Below are positions 51,959 to 59,393 of a stretch of 64,000 bases of DNA, piece by piece (the first letter of the stretch is position 1; each line of letters opens with the position of its first letter). The DNA is taken from assembly GCA_009692505.1 (NCBI GenBank), contig SHZC01000001.1, positions 25,922 to 89,921 of the forward strand, given 5' to 3'. Both the position numbers and the translations under genes were made by a program. The stretch comes from Myxococcales bacterium (GTDB taxonomy: Bacteria; Myxococcota_A; Bradymonadia; UBA7976; UBA1532). The notes under the pieces are model-generated. The model searched no databases and was not told the origin of the DNA. It was given only the letters and a program-made list of their open reading frames with translations.

Positions 51959-52872
51959 TTCGCGCCGGAGATCAGGTTCATGTTCGCGAGCGCGGAGTGA
52001 AGGTCGTCCTGCATCCGACGGACCGCGAGCCTTAACTTCTCGTGGGTCATGCTCAGGTGCTTCCAGGCGAAGTCGTCGAGCGGCGGCATGACCTGGTCAC
52101 CTGGGAACCCGAAGGCGTAGGCCCGGATCATCAAGTCGGCGAGGTGCACGACCGCGGTCGCGTCGGTGAACTTCAGCGACTTTGAAGGCTCATGATGGCG
52201 CGCGATCGGCTCAGCGAGGGAGGTGGGCAGACCCCATCTGAGCACCAACCAGTGACCGATCTCGTCGTGGGTCACGCCGAGGAGCGCCTGCTCGGCCACA
52301 CGGATCGTCTGGGCCTTGTGCTTCGCGTGCAGGACCACGGCTCGATACTCATCCTGCATCTGAGAGGCGAGGACCATCTTGCCGAGATCGTGCATGAGCG
52401 CGGCCGCCGAGACCTCCTCGCAGCGCGAGATGCCGAGCGTCTTTCCGAGTGCATTGGCGGCGATGGCCGAGCCGAACGAGTGCTCCCAGAGCCCATCGAG
52501 GGTCGCGCCCCGGCCACCAAGGATGTCGCTGACCGAGGTGCTGAGGATGAGCCCCTTTACGATGTCGAGCCCGAGCATGAGCAGCGCGTCAAAGACCGTC
52601 ACGATGGCGCCGCTGACCCCGTAAAACGCGCTGTTCACCAACCTGAGGACGCGCGCGCACAGGACCGGATCGGTCTCGATGAGCGTGGCGATCTTCTGGA
52701 GCGAGTCGGCGGGGCCGTCTTCCGCTAGGAGGTTGTTGATGCGGACGATGGACTCCGGAAACGTCGGCAGGCTCTTCAGCGCGTCTACACGCCGTTTGAG
52801 CATCCGACGGCCGAGGTCATCGAGCAGCGCGTCAGCGGTGAGCTCGACCACGGGTGGGGCGCGTCCAACCAC
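51955..52872 (-). CDS. HDOD-domain signalling protein
   Basis: 305 residues. An HDOD domain (about 30-230) is recognised from KSLPTFPESIVRINNLL, IATLIETDPVLCARVLRLVNSAFYG and AALMHDLGKMVLASQ. HDOD proteins resemble HD-GYP enzymes without the full catalytic set and usually act as signalling adaptors. It overlaps the downstream sigma-54 activator gene and is 6 bp from the upstream small protein. Confidence 0.92.
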   Translation of the reverse strand: MVGRAPPVVELTADALLDDLGRRMLKRRVDALKSLPTFPESIVRINNLLAEDGPADSLQKIATLIETDPVLCARVLRLVNSAFYGVSGAIVTVFDALLMLGLDIVKGLILSTSVSDILGGRGATLDGLWEHSFGSAIAANALGKTLGISRCEEVSAAALMHDLGKMVLASQMQDEYRAVVLHAKHKAQTIRVAEQALLGVTHDEIGHWLVLRWGLPTSLAEPIARHHEPSKSLKFTDATAVVHLADLMIRAYAFGFPGDQVMPPLDDFAWKHLSMTHEKLRLAVRRMQDDLHSALANMNLISGAK

Positions 52873-52878
52873 GAGCCG

Positions 52879-53208
52879 TTACGGCCCTTCCGTGCGAAGC
52901 AGGCCGTCGAGGTAGACGTCTCTGACCGCGTCCTTCAACGCCACCATCCGGCGGTCCGCGATCACCGGAGCGAACCGCCGCTCGAGCTCGGCGAGCCAAG
53001 CCTCGGGGTCCGGGACGAGCTCCCAAGGACCGAGCCGTGGGTCGTCTTCAACCGCCACCGTATCCACGCCCATGTCGTTGAGCATCTGGAGGTGTCGGCC
53101 TTCCAAGGTCGTGCCGCGCCCGAACAGCGGCAGACCTTCAGGGGTGGTCACCGGCTCGGCGAGCTTCAAACCGGTGCGCGTAACGCGCACGAAAACGCGC
53201 ATGGACAT
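52879..53208 (-). CDS. Small protein resembling the N-terminal module of HD-GYP proteins
   Basis: 109 residues from ATG 53208 (ATG 53202 is possible). The stretch GLKLAEPVTTPEGLPLFGRGTTL, then LNDMGVDTVAVEDDP, follows the pattern of the beta-rich domain often placed before HD-GYP or HDOD domains (G-x-x-L-A-x-P-V-x-x-x-x-G-x-x-L). A helical C-terminal half follows. Being 6 bp before the HDOD gene, it may supply in trans what is fused elsewhere. Function otherwise unknown. Confidence 0.75.
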   Translation of the reverse strand: MSMRVFVRVTRTGLKLAEPVTTPEGLPLFGRGTTLEGRHLQMLNDMGVDTVAVEDDPRLGPWELVPDPEAWLAELERRFAPVIADRRMVALKDAVRDVYLDGLLRTEGP

Positions 53209-53253
53209 CGGGCAGAGTGTACTCGCGTGTTGGAGTCGCGGACCCCCGGATCG

Positions 53254-53652
53254 TCAGCAGGCGGAGGAATTCTCGACGAAGCTCCGGATGAGGGTCTCTT
53301 GCGCCGGCGTAAGGTCAACGAAGCGCAGGCCCACGCCTCGCCGCGTATTCCGACCGTGCATGACCTCCGCGTCGGCCCAGATCACCTCGTCGGTCCCCGG
53401 CAAGACGAACTCCAGCGAGATGCGCGCCCGGGTGGGGGTCGTCGGCTCAAGCAGGCGATGGAGGAAAAGTCCCGTCCGCGACAGGTCTCGCGTTCGGGCC
53501 AGGTGCGGCACGCCGTTGATCATCTTGTTGATGTAGATGTCGACGGGCACGCGCCGACACTCACGCGCCCCGAGGTCCTTTAAGGCCGACGCGCTGGCGG
53601 CCGAGGCGCGGGTAGAGCGGTGAATCACGCGGCGTGGGGTCTGGGTGCTCAT
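53254..53652 (-). CDS. PilZ-domain protein (candidate c-di-GMP receptor)
   Basis: 132 residues; ATG 53652 follows GGAGGAAAGA. The c-di-GMP contact motifs are present: R30-x-x-x-R34 (RECRR) and D56-x-S-x-x-G61 (DLSRTG), followed by the beta-barrel core and RRGVGLRFVDL. A basic, flexible N-terminus precedes the domain. It lies 45 bp upstream of the small protein, HDOD and activator genes on the same strand and could be co-transcribed with them. Confidence 0.9.
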   Translation of the reverse strand: MSTQTPRRVIHRSTRASAASASALKDLGARECRRVPVDIYINKMINGVPHLARTRDLSRTGLFLHRLLEPTTPTRARISLEFVLPGTDEVIWADAEVMHGRNTRRGVGLRFVDLTPAQETLIRSFVENSSAC

Positions 53653-53723
53653 TCTTTCCTCCGTGGGCTTCTTGCCTACAGGTAGGATACGCACGCACCC
53701 GACGACGTAAAGTTTTTTTCCGG

Positions 53724-55148
53724 TCAGTCGGCGTCGTGCCGGACCCCGACGAGGTTCTCCACGGACTGGATCGTCATGAGGTTTGTATTGCCCGAGCGGC
53801 CCGTTGGCACTCCGGCGATGACGGCCACGAGATCCCCCCGATCGAGCATCTTCTCGGTGACCATGGCCTCGCACGATCGACGGATCACGTTCTCCATGCG
53901 GCCGAACATCTTCATCGTAATCGCGTAGCACCCGAAGCTCAGCGAGAGTCGGCGCGCGACCGCGAGATCGGGGGTCGTGACCAGGATGGGAACGGGGGGC
54001 CGGTATCGCGACATTCGGACGGCGGTCGCCCCGCTGGTGGTCGGCACGAGGATCGCCCGGACCTTCAGCTCGGTGGCCGCGAGGAACGCGCCTTTGCACA
54101 TGAGCTCGGACAGCTCCTTCGTGCGGCCGCCGGGCGGCTTCATGGAGTTACGGGCGGTCTCACGCTCGGCGAACTCAGCGATGCGGGACATCGTGCGGAC
54201 GGCGTCGATCGGATACTTCCCGACCGTGGTCTCCTGCGAGAGCATGATCGCGTCGGTCCCCTCGAAGATCGCGTTGGCGACATCCGAGGTCTCCGCGCGT
54301 GACGGACGCGGATTTCGGGTCATCGACTCCAGCATCTCGGTCGCGACGATGACGGTCTTGCCCGCGGCCCGGCAGGCGTCAATCATCTGCTTCTGGACGA
54401 CGGGCACTTCTTCCAGGCGGATCTCCACGCCGAGGTCCCCGCGCGCCACCATGATGCCGTCGGAGACCGCGATGATGTCGGCGAGGTTCTTCACGCCGAG
54501 CCGGCTCTCGATCTTCGAGATGATCGCGGTCTTGCCGCCCTCTTGAGCGATGATCTCGCGGATCTGGTGAACGTCCTCCGGTTCGCTGACGAAGGAGGCG
54601 GCGATGAAGTCCGCCCCGTGACGCACGGCGAAACGAATGTCCGAGGCGTCGCGTTCCGACATGAACGGCAAGCCCAAGCGAGCGTCCGGGATGTTCACGC
54701 CCTTCTTCGACTTGACCGTCCCGCCGCGGATGACCCGACAGCGCACATGGTCGCTCTCGACGTCGATGACAATCAGCTCAATCTGACCGTCGTCGACGAG
54801 CACGCTGCTCCCGATGTCGAGGACCCGCGGGAGCGAGGGGTGCGTGACCCGCAGGACCTCCGGCGTCGAGAAGCCGGTCTCGCCACGAATCGTCAACTCA
54901 TGACCGGCTTCGAGCTCATACGGCGCCTCGACATCCGTGGTCCGAATCTCCGGGCCCTTCGTATCGATGAGGATGCCGACGCGCTCGTTGATCCTCCGGA
55001 GATCGGCGATGATCCCGGCGGCCTCCTCCTGCGTGCCGTGGCTCATATTGATACGAAGAACGTTCATCCCGGCATCGATGAGCTGCTTCATCATCTCCGG
55101 TGATCGGGTCACCGGTCCAAGAGTCGCGATGATCTTTGTCTTACGCAC
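53724..55148 (-). CDS. pyk: Pyruvate kinase
   Basis: 474 residues from GTG 55148, which has GGAGG at 6 nt and gives the usual MRKTKIIATLGP start; GTG 55154 is too near the ribosome-binding site. It converts phosphoenolpyruvate and ADP to pyruvate and ATP. Family features: GMNVLRINMSHG, DTKGPEIRT, the catalytic-Lys region AIISKIE, the signature IMVARGDLGVEI and TVIVATEMLESM. A C-terminal domain with the allosteric fold is present. It is divergent from a small membrane protein gene and 71 bp upstream of the PilZ gene on the same strand. Confidence 0.97.
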   Translation of the reverse strand: MRKTKIIATLGPVTRSPEMMKQLIDAGMNVLRINMSHGTQEEAAGIIADLRRINERVGILIDTKGPEIRTTDVEAPYELEAGHELTIRGETGFSTPEVLRVTHPSLPRVLDIGSSVLVDDGQIELIVIDVESDHVRCRVIRGGTVKSKKGVNIPDARLGLPFMSERDASDIRFAVRHGADFIAASFVSEPEDVHQIREIIAQEGGKTAIISKIESRLGVKNLADIIAVSDGIMVARGDLGVEIRLEEVPVVQKQMIDACRAAGKTVIVATEMLESMTRNPRPSRAETSDVANAIFEGTDAIMLSQETTVGKYPIDAVRTMSRIAEFAERETARNSMKPPGGRTKELSELMCKGAFLAATELKVRAILVPTTSGATAVRMSRYRPPVPILVTTPDLAVARRLSLSFGCYAITMKMFGRMENVIRRSCEAMVTEKMLDRGDLVAVIAGVPTGRSGNTNLMTIQSVENLVGVRHDAD

Positions 55149-55220
55149 GTTCACCCTCCAAAGCGGATAATGGGCCGGCTCGGCTTGTACGGCGAGCGCG
55201 GAGTGACATCACGAGGTTTG

Positions 55221-55895
55221 ATGGCGATTTTGGCAAGAGCGCTGCCGCGACTGTACCTCGCGGTCGCAGCCGAGCACCTCGCGGTGATCGCGGGCCTGAC
55301 CTTGGTTTTCATGGCAGTCTTCTTCGCCGGTCAAGCCATCGAGGGTCGAGCACCGGAGCTGCCCCGAGGCGTCGCGCTCGCCCTGCCGGTGTCGGCCCTC
55401 CTCGGGACGTGCGTCATGGTCGCCCGGCTGCGCGCGCAGCGTCTGGAGGTGGCGCTCTCCGCGCTCGGACGGCAGCCGCTCTACCTGGCCGCCCAGCTCA
55501 TGGCGGTAGGCCTCCTTCTGTCGAGCTTGCCGACCGGCCGATTGCCCGGGCCGCCCGATGCGAGCGATGATGTTCGCCCAACGCTGACGCCCACGCTGAC
55601 AATCGACGAGCGCAGCGTGACGGTGCGGACCTCGAATGGTCAAGCATCCTTGACATTCGATGAGGGCGGCGCGCGACGAGATGATGTGAGCGGCGTGAAG
55701 GACTGGCCGGCGCCCACGTTCCGAACGACGCCTCCGAGGAGCGGAAGTCCCAGCCCGCTCCCGCACCTCCTCGCGCTCGTCGTGGCGGTGCATTTTCTTC
55801 TGAAGCGGCCGCGGACCCCCAGCTTGCCACTTTCGCTCTGCATCGGCGCGGCGGCCGTGGTGCTGGCGCGTCTCACGTCGTTCTTGTCGGCCTGA
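55221..55895 (+). CDS. Short membrane protein resembling an LptF/LptG half
   Basis: 224 residues from ATG 55221 (an in-frame ATG at 55170 would extend it). The first 110 residues follow the LptF/LptG permease pattern: an amphipathic start, a long helix (HLAVIAGLTLVFMAVFFAG), then ALPVSALLGTCVMVARLRAQRLEVALSALG as in the LptG helix-loop where rLr-x-x-E-l-x-A-l-x-a-G is conserved. The region of the beta-jellyroll is only a stub of about 70 polar residues, followed by two C-terminal helices. LptF/G proteins are usually 350-400 residues, so this is either a reduced member or a look-alike. Convergent with the oxidoreductase gene (2-bp gap). Confidence 0.55.
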   Translation: MAILARALPRLYLAVAAEHLAVIAGLTLVFMAVFFAGQAIEGRAPELPRGVALALPVSALLGTCVMVARLRAQRLEVALSALGRQPLYLAAQLMAVGLLLSSLPTGRLPGPPDASDDVRPTLTPTLTIDERSVTVRTSNGQASLTFDEGGARRDDVSGVKDWPAPTFRTTPPRSGSPSPLPHLLALVVAVHFLLKRPRTPSLPLSLCIGAAAVVLARLTSFLSA

Positions 55896-55897
55896 AG

Positions 55898-58084
55898 TCA
55901 AGACGCCGAGATGACCCGAACATGAGCGTTATAGTCGGGCACGCCGGACAGCGGGTCGAGCCGCTCGGCCGGCAGGAGACAGTTGGCCTCGGGCCAGTGC
56001 ATCTGGGCGTTGCCGGGCATCATGGCCATGATCTTGACCGTCGCCTCGAACTCGCCGAAGTCGCTGATGACCCGCACGCGCTCCCCCTCGCGCAGACCCC
56101 GCTCGAGGACGTCGCTCGCGGCCATCAGGATGTCGTCGCGCCGCGCGCCGGTCAGGCCGTCGACCTCCGCGTGAACCATGCTGTTGAACTGCTTGCCCCT
56201 TCGCGTCGAGAGGCGCAGCTCTGAGGCGCCGATCTTGGCCTGCGGAGGCGAGACGCACCAAAGACGCGCCTTGAAATCAGGCAACGGAAACTGACCGTCA
56301 GCACAGAGATGACGACCGCCTGACTGGAAGGCATCGCCGGCGCGTTTCAGGGAGGCGATACCCGCATAAGCCGGGACGAGCGACTCAATCTCGCGGCGAA
56401 TGGCGTCGGCGTCCTCGAAGGTCAACTCACTTGACAAGTCGGGCCGCGCCGCCCTCACGAGGTCGAGCACGATGCGCCACTCGGTGCGCGCTTGCCCGAT
56501 GTCATGGCCGGGGATATGAGGGCTGTAGACCACACGTCGCTCGGTCGTCGTCTCGGTGCCGCCGCCCTCCTGCTCGTAGCGGGTGCGCGCCGGGAGCAGC
56601 CAGACCTCTTCGCGGGCGGGCACGAGCATCTGCTTGGTCAAGACGATGTCCTGATGGATCCGCAGCGGCACGTTCGAAAGCGCAGCCTCCACGCGCGCCG
56701 GCTGGGGCAGGGTCTCGAGGAAGTTGCCACCCATCGCGTACAGGACGTCGAGCTCCCCGCGCAGGGCCGCCTCGATCATCCCCACGGTGTGCAAGCCGGG
56801 CCCCTCGGGGATGGGGAACCCCCAAGCCTCGGAGAAACGCGCGCGAACCGCTTTATCCGAGACAGGCAGTCCCCCGGGGAGCACCGTGGCGTAGGCGCCC
56901 ATCTCCGCGCCGCCCTGGACCCCGCTGTGACCCCGAATGGGCATGAGCCCCGCGCCGTCGCGCCCGACATAGCCACGAAGCAAGCCGAGGTTGCACAACG
57001 CGCCGACCGTCTCCGCGCCGTGACCGTTCTGGGTCAGCCCCATGCTCCAGACGAAGATGCCGCGCCGGGTCTCGCGAAGAATTCGGACGAAGGCCTCGAG
57101 GTCCTCGGCGGACGCGCCGCTGTCGGCGAGGAGCTGCGGCACGGAGAGCGTCTGCAGATGCGCCGACAGCTCTTCGAACCCGGTGACGTGCGCGTCGACG
57201 AAGGCCCGGTCCACGCCGCCGGTCTCGATCAACGTTCGTTTGACGGCGCAGAGAAAAGCGAGATCACCGCCAGTCCGAACGCCGAAGAATCGGTCGACGA
57301 CGTCCGTCCCGAAGAGGGCCGAGCTCGGGGTCGAGGGCACCCAGTACCGCTTCATGCCCGGCTCCTCGAAGGGGTTGACCGCATAGACCTTCGCGCCCTT
57401 GAGGCGGGCCTCGTGCAGATACTTCATGGCCACCGGCTGGTCGTTCGCCGGATTGCTGCCGAAGAAGAAGATCGCCTCGGCCTCCATGAAGTCCCGATAG
57501 CTGCAGGTGCTCGCCGAGATGCCCATCGTCGTCTTCATCGCGACCGTCGAGGGGCTGTGACACAGGCGCGCGGCGTTCTCGATATGCGGGCTGCCGAGCG
57601 CGCGCCAAGCCTTCTGGGCGACGTAGTAGACCTCGTTGGTGATGCCCCGCGAGGTGAGAAACAGCGCCTGCCGAGAGGGGGGGCTCGATCCGAGGCGCCG
57701 CCCAATCCGCGTATTGGCCTCGCCCCACTCCACCCGCTTGAACCCTCGCTCGCCCTGCACGCGCACCATCGGGAACGGGAGCCGGCCCAGGTCCCGCAGG
57801 GTCTTGCTGTCCAGGGTCTTCAGCTCGTTGACGTCGGCGAGCACCGTCTCATCGAGGGCGTCCATGGTATTGAGCCGCAGGAGGTTGAGGCGGATGAGGC
57901 AAAGATGGGTGCCCTCAATCGTCCAGTCTTTCAGGCCTGTCGTGCCGAGCGCGCACCCGTCACAGACGCCCTGGGACAAGACCTTCATCGCATACGCAGG
58001 GTGGTTGCGATTCTCCCAGGCGATGCGCGCCATCTCTAGATAGTGGTGGGGCTTCTGAGCCCCGATCCCGAACGGAAGTCGCAT
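55898..58084 (-). CDS. FdhF/YdeP-family molybdopterin oxidoreductase
   Basis: 728 residues. An N-terminal Cys motif, GVCDGCALGTTGLKDWT plus HLC, matches the YdeP-type iron-sulfur site. The molybdopterin-binding body includes IENAARLCHSPSTVAMKTTMG, FFFGSNPANDQP and RGHSGVQGGAEMG, and the C-terminal aspartate-decarboxylase-like barrel has RKGKQFNSMVHAEVDGLTG and GERVRVISDFGEFEA. YdeP relatives are linked to acid tolerance and formate-like redox reactions, but the substrate is unknown. It starts 13 bp after pfkA and is probably co-transcribed with it. Confidence 0.88.
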   Translation of the reverse strand: MRLPFGIGAQKPHHYLEMARIAWENRNHPAYAMKVLSQGVCDGCALGTTGLKDWTIEGTHLCLIRLNLLRLNTMDALDETVLADVNELKTLDSKTLRDLGRLPFPMVRVQGERGFKRVEWGEANTRIGRRLGSSPPSRQALFLTSRGITNEVYYVAQKAWRALGSPHIENAARLCHSPSTVAMKTTMGISASTCSYRDFMEAEAIFFFGSNPANDQPVAMKYLHEARLKGAKVYAVNPFEEPGMKRYWVPSTPSSALFGTDVVDRFFGVRTGGDLAFLCAVKRTLIETGGVDRAFVDAHVTGFEELSAHLQTLSVPQLLADSGASAEDLEAFVRILRETRRGIFVWSMGLTQNGHGAETVGALCNLGLLRGYVGRDGAGLMPIRGHSGVQGGAEMGAYATVLPGGLPVSDKAVRARFSEAWGFPIPEGPGLHTVGMIEAALRGELDVLYAMGGNFLETLPQPARVEAALSNVPLRIHQDIVLTKQMLVPAREEVWLLPARTRYEQEGGGTETTTERRVVYSPHIPGHDIGQARTEWRIVLDLVRAARPDLSSELTFEDADAIRREIESLVPAYAGIASLKRAGDAFQSGGRHLCADGQFPLPDFKARLWCVSPPQAKIGASELRLSTRRGKQFNSMVHAEVDGLTGARRDDILMAASDVLERGLREGERVRVISDFGEFEATVKIMAMMPGNAQMHWPEANCLLPAERLDPLSGVPDYNAHVRVISAS

Positions 58085-58097
58085 CAGCTCCCTCGCC

Positions 58098-59237
58098 TCA
58101 GAATGGCTGGTCCTGCTGCACGAGCAGGCTGCTGGCGACCCGCAGAAGCTCGTCGTCCTCGCGGATCAACCGAGGCGACTGAGAGGTGACCGCCTCGAGT
58201 GGGTGAACCACGATGACGTTGCTGACGAGGCCCACCATCACCGGCCGCCCGTCGCCCGGGAGGAGCGCTTGATCGGCCGCGGCCACGCCGAGTCGGCACG
58301 CCAGGAGGTTGTCGAAGGCGGACGGATGACCCCCGCGGGCCAGGTAGCCGATGGTGTTCAAGCGCGTCTCCAGAGGCCGTCCGAGCGCCTCTCGAACCTC
58401 GGGATCATCCTCGATGAGGCGGCACATCTCCTCGCCGAGATGTGGTCGGCCGCTCACCTTGCGGACCCCCTCGGCCATCACCACGATGATGTACCGATAG
58501 TCCATGTGTGCGGCCCGCCGAATCCGCTCGAGCACCTGCTCGGGGTCGTAGCTGTCGGGCACCTCCGGCAGCATGATCGTGGCCGCGCCCCCGGCGATTC
58601 CGGCGCACAACGCGATCCAGCCGCTCGTATTGCCCATGACCTCGAGGATGGCGCAGCGCCGATGGCTGTCGATGGTGTCGCGCAGCTTGCGAAGGGCGTC
58701 GACCGTGTTGTTGAGCGCAGTATCGAAGCCGACGCTGAACTCGGTCCCCCAGATGTCGTTGTCGATGGTCGCCGGCAGCCCGACGACGCGCAGCGGCGAG
58801 CCAAACCGCTCCTCGTAGGCTTGGGCGATCCGGGCGCACCCCTTGAAGGATCCGTCGCCACCGATGACGACGATGGCATCGAGGCCGAGCTGCCTCAGGT
58901 TGACCACGGCGACGTCGGTGATTTCTCTTTGTTTGCGAAGCCAGGCCTCCCGCTCGGCGGCGGTGAGTCGCTCGGGGGGATCGGCGAGCTCAACGAGGCG
59001 CCCAGTCCCGATAAACGTGCCCCCGCGATGGATGATGTCGCGGACCCGGCTGCGATCGATGTTGCGATCGAAGTTGACCTGGAGGCGCCCCGCAAGGCCG
59101 TTGAGACCTTCGTGGAAGAGCACGATCTCATGGGCCGGCGAGACCATCTTCACCCGCCGAAAGACCGCCCGGATGGCCGCGTTCATCCCTGGAGCGTCTC
59201 CGCCACTCGTGAGGATACCGATCCGCTTCTTGGCCAT
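58098..59237 (-). CDS. pfkA: 6-phosphofructokinase
   Basis: 379 residues from ATG 59237, giving the standard KKRIGILTSGGDAPGMNAAIR start. It phosphorylates fructose 6-phosphate. The IGGDGSFKG motif has Gly at the position that favours ATP over pyrophosphate (PPi enzymes have Asp). The catalytic loop is PATIDNDIWGTEFSVGFDTA; GRPHLGEEM and ETRLNTIGYLARGGHPSAFDN follow. It is longer than E. coli PfkA (320), within the range of group III enzymes. Just upstream is an inverted repeat and the promoter region shared with the FHA-CpaF gene. Confidence 0.94.
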   Translation of the reverse strand: MAKKRIGILTSGGDAPGMNAAIRAVFRRVKMVSPAHEIVLFHEGLNGLAGRLQVNFDRNIDRSRVRDIIHRGGTFIGTGRLVELADPPERLTAAEREAWLRKQREITDVAVVNLRQLGLDAIVVIGGDGSFKGCARIAQAYEERFGSPLRVVGLPATIDNDIWGTEFSVGFDTALNNTVDALRKLRDTIDSHRRCAILEVMGNTSGWIALCAGIAGGAATIMLPEVPDSYDPEQVLERIRRAAHMDYRYIIVVMAEGVRKVSGRPHLGEEMCRLIEDDPEVREALGRPLETRLNTIGYLARGGHPSAFDNLLACRLGVAAADQALLPGDGRPVMVGLVSNVIVVHPLEAVTSQSPRLIREDDELLRVASSLLVQQDQPF

Positions 59238-59292
59238 GTCGAGGTCCAATCTATCCAAGGCCAGGGCGCCGACTGTCGACGCGGCGACCGAA

Positions 59293-59321
59293 CCTTGTCC
59301 GAGTAGCACGGTCGGACAAGG
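59293..59321. promoter_or_regulatory. 10-bp perfect inverted repeat in a divergent promoter region
   Basis: CCTTGTCCGA (59293-59302) and its exact reverse complement (59312-59321) around a 9-nt spacer. It lies 9 bp upstream of a TTGACA hexamer and 56 bp from the pfkA start, a position suited to an operator acting on one or both genes. Confidence 0.55.
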
Positions 59322-59330
59322 CTCGCAATC

Positions 59331-59360
59331 TTGACAGTCATCGAAAGGGGGCCGCATATA
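59331..59360 (+). promoter_or_regulatory. Candidate sigma-70 promoter of the FHA-CpaF gene
   Basis: TTGACA (59331-59336), an 18-nt spacer and CATATA (59355-59360), about 34 nt before the ATG at 59394, whose ribosome-binding site is AAGGAG. Confidence 0.5.
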
Positions 59361-59393
59361 GGCGAGCTTTTGAGTCAGGTCCCAAGGAGACGT

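Noticed and set aside
53700..53723. T-run near 53710 as a terminator
   Set aside because: On the plus strand no gene ends there; for pyk (minus strand) the run is an A-tract and no convincing stem precedes it.
53653..53723. Possible c-di-GMP riboswitch in the leader of the PilZ gene
   Set aside because: The leader is too short and lacks the conserved GEMM core elements; only a 4-bp hairpin is visible.
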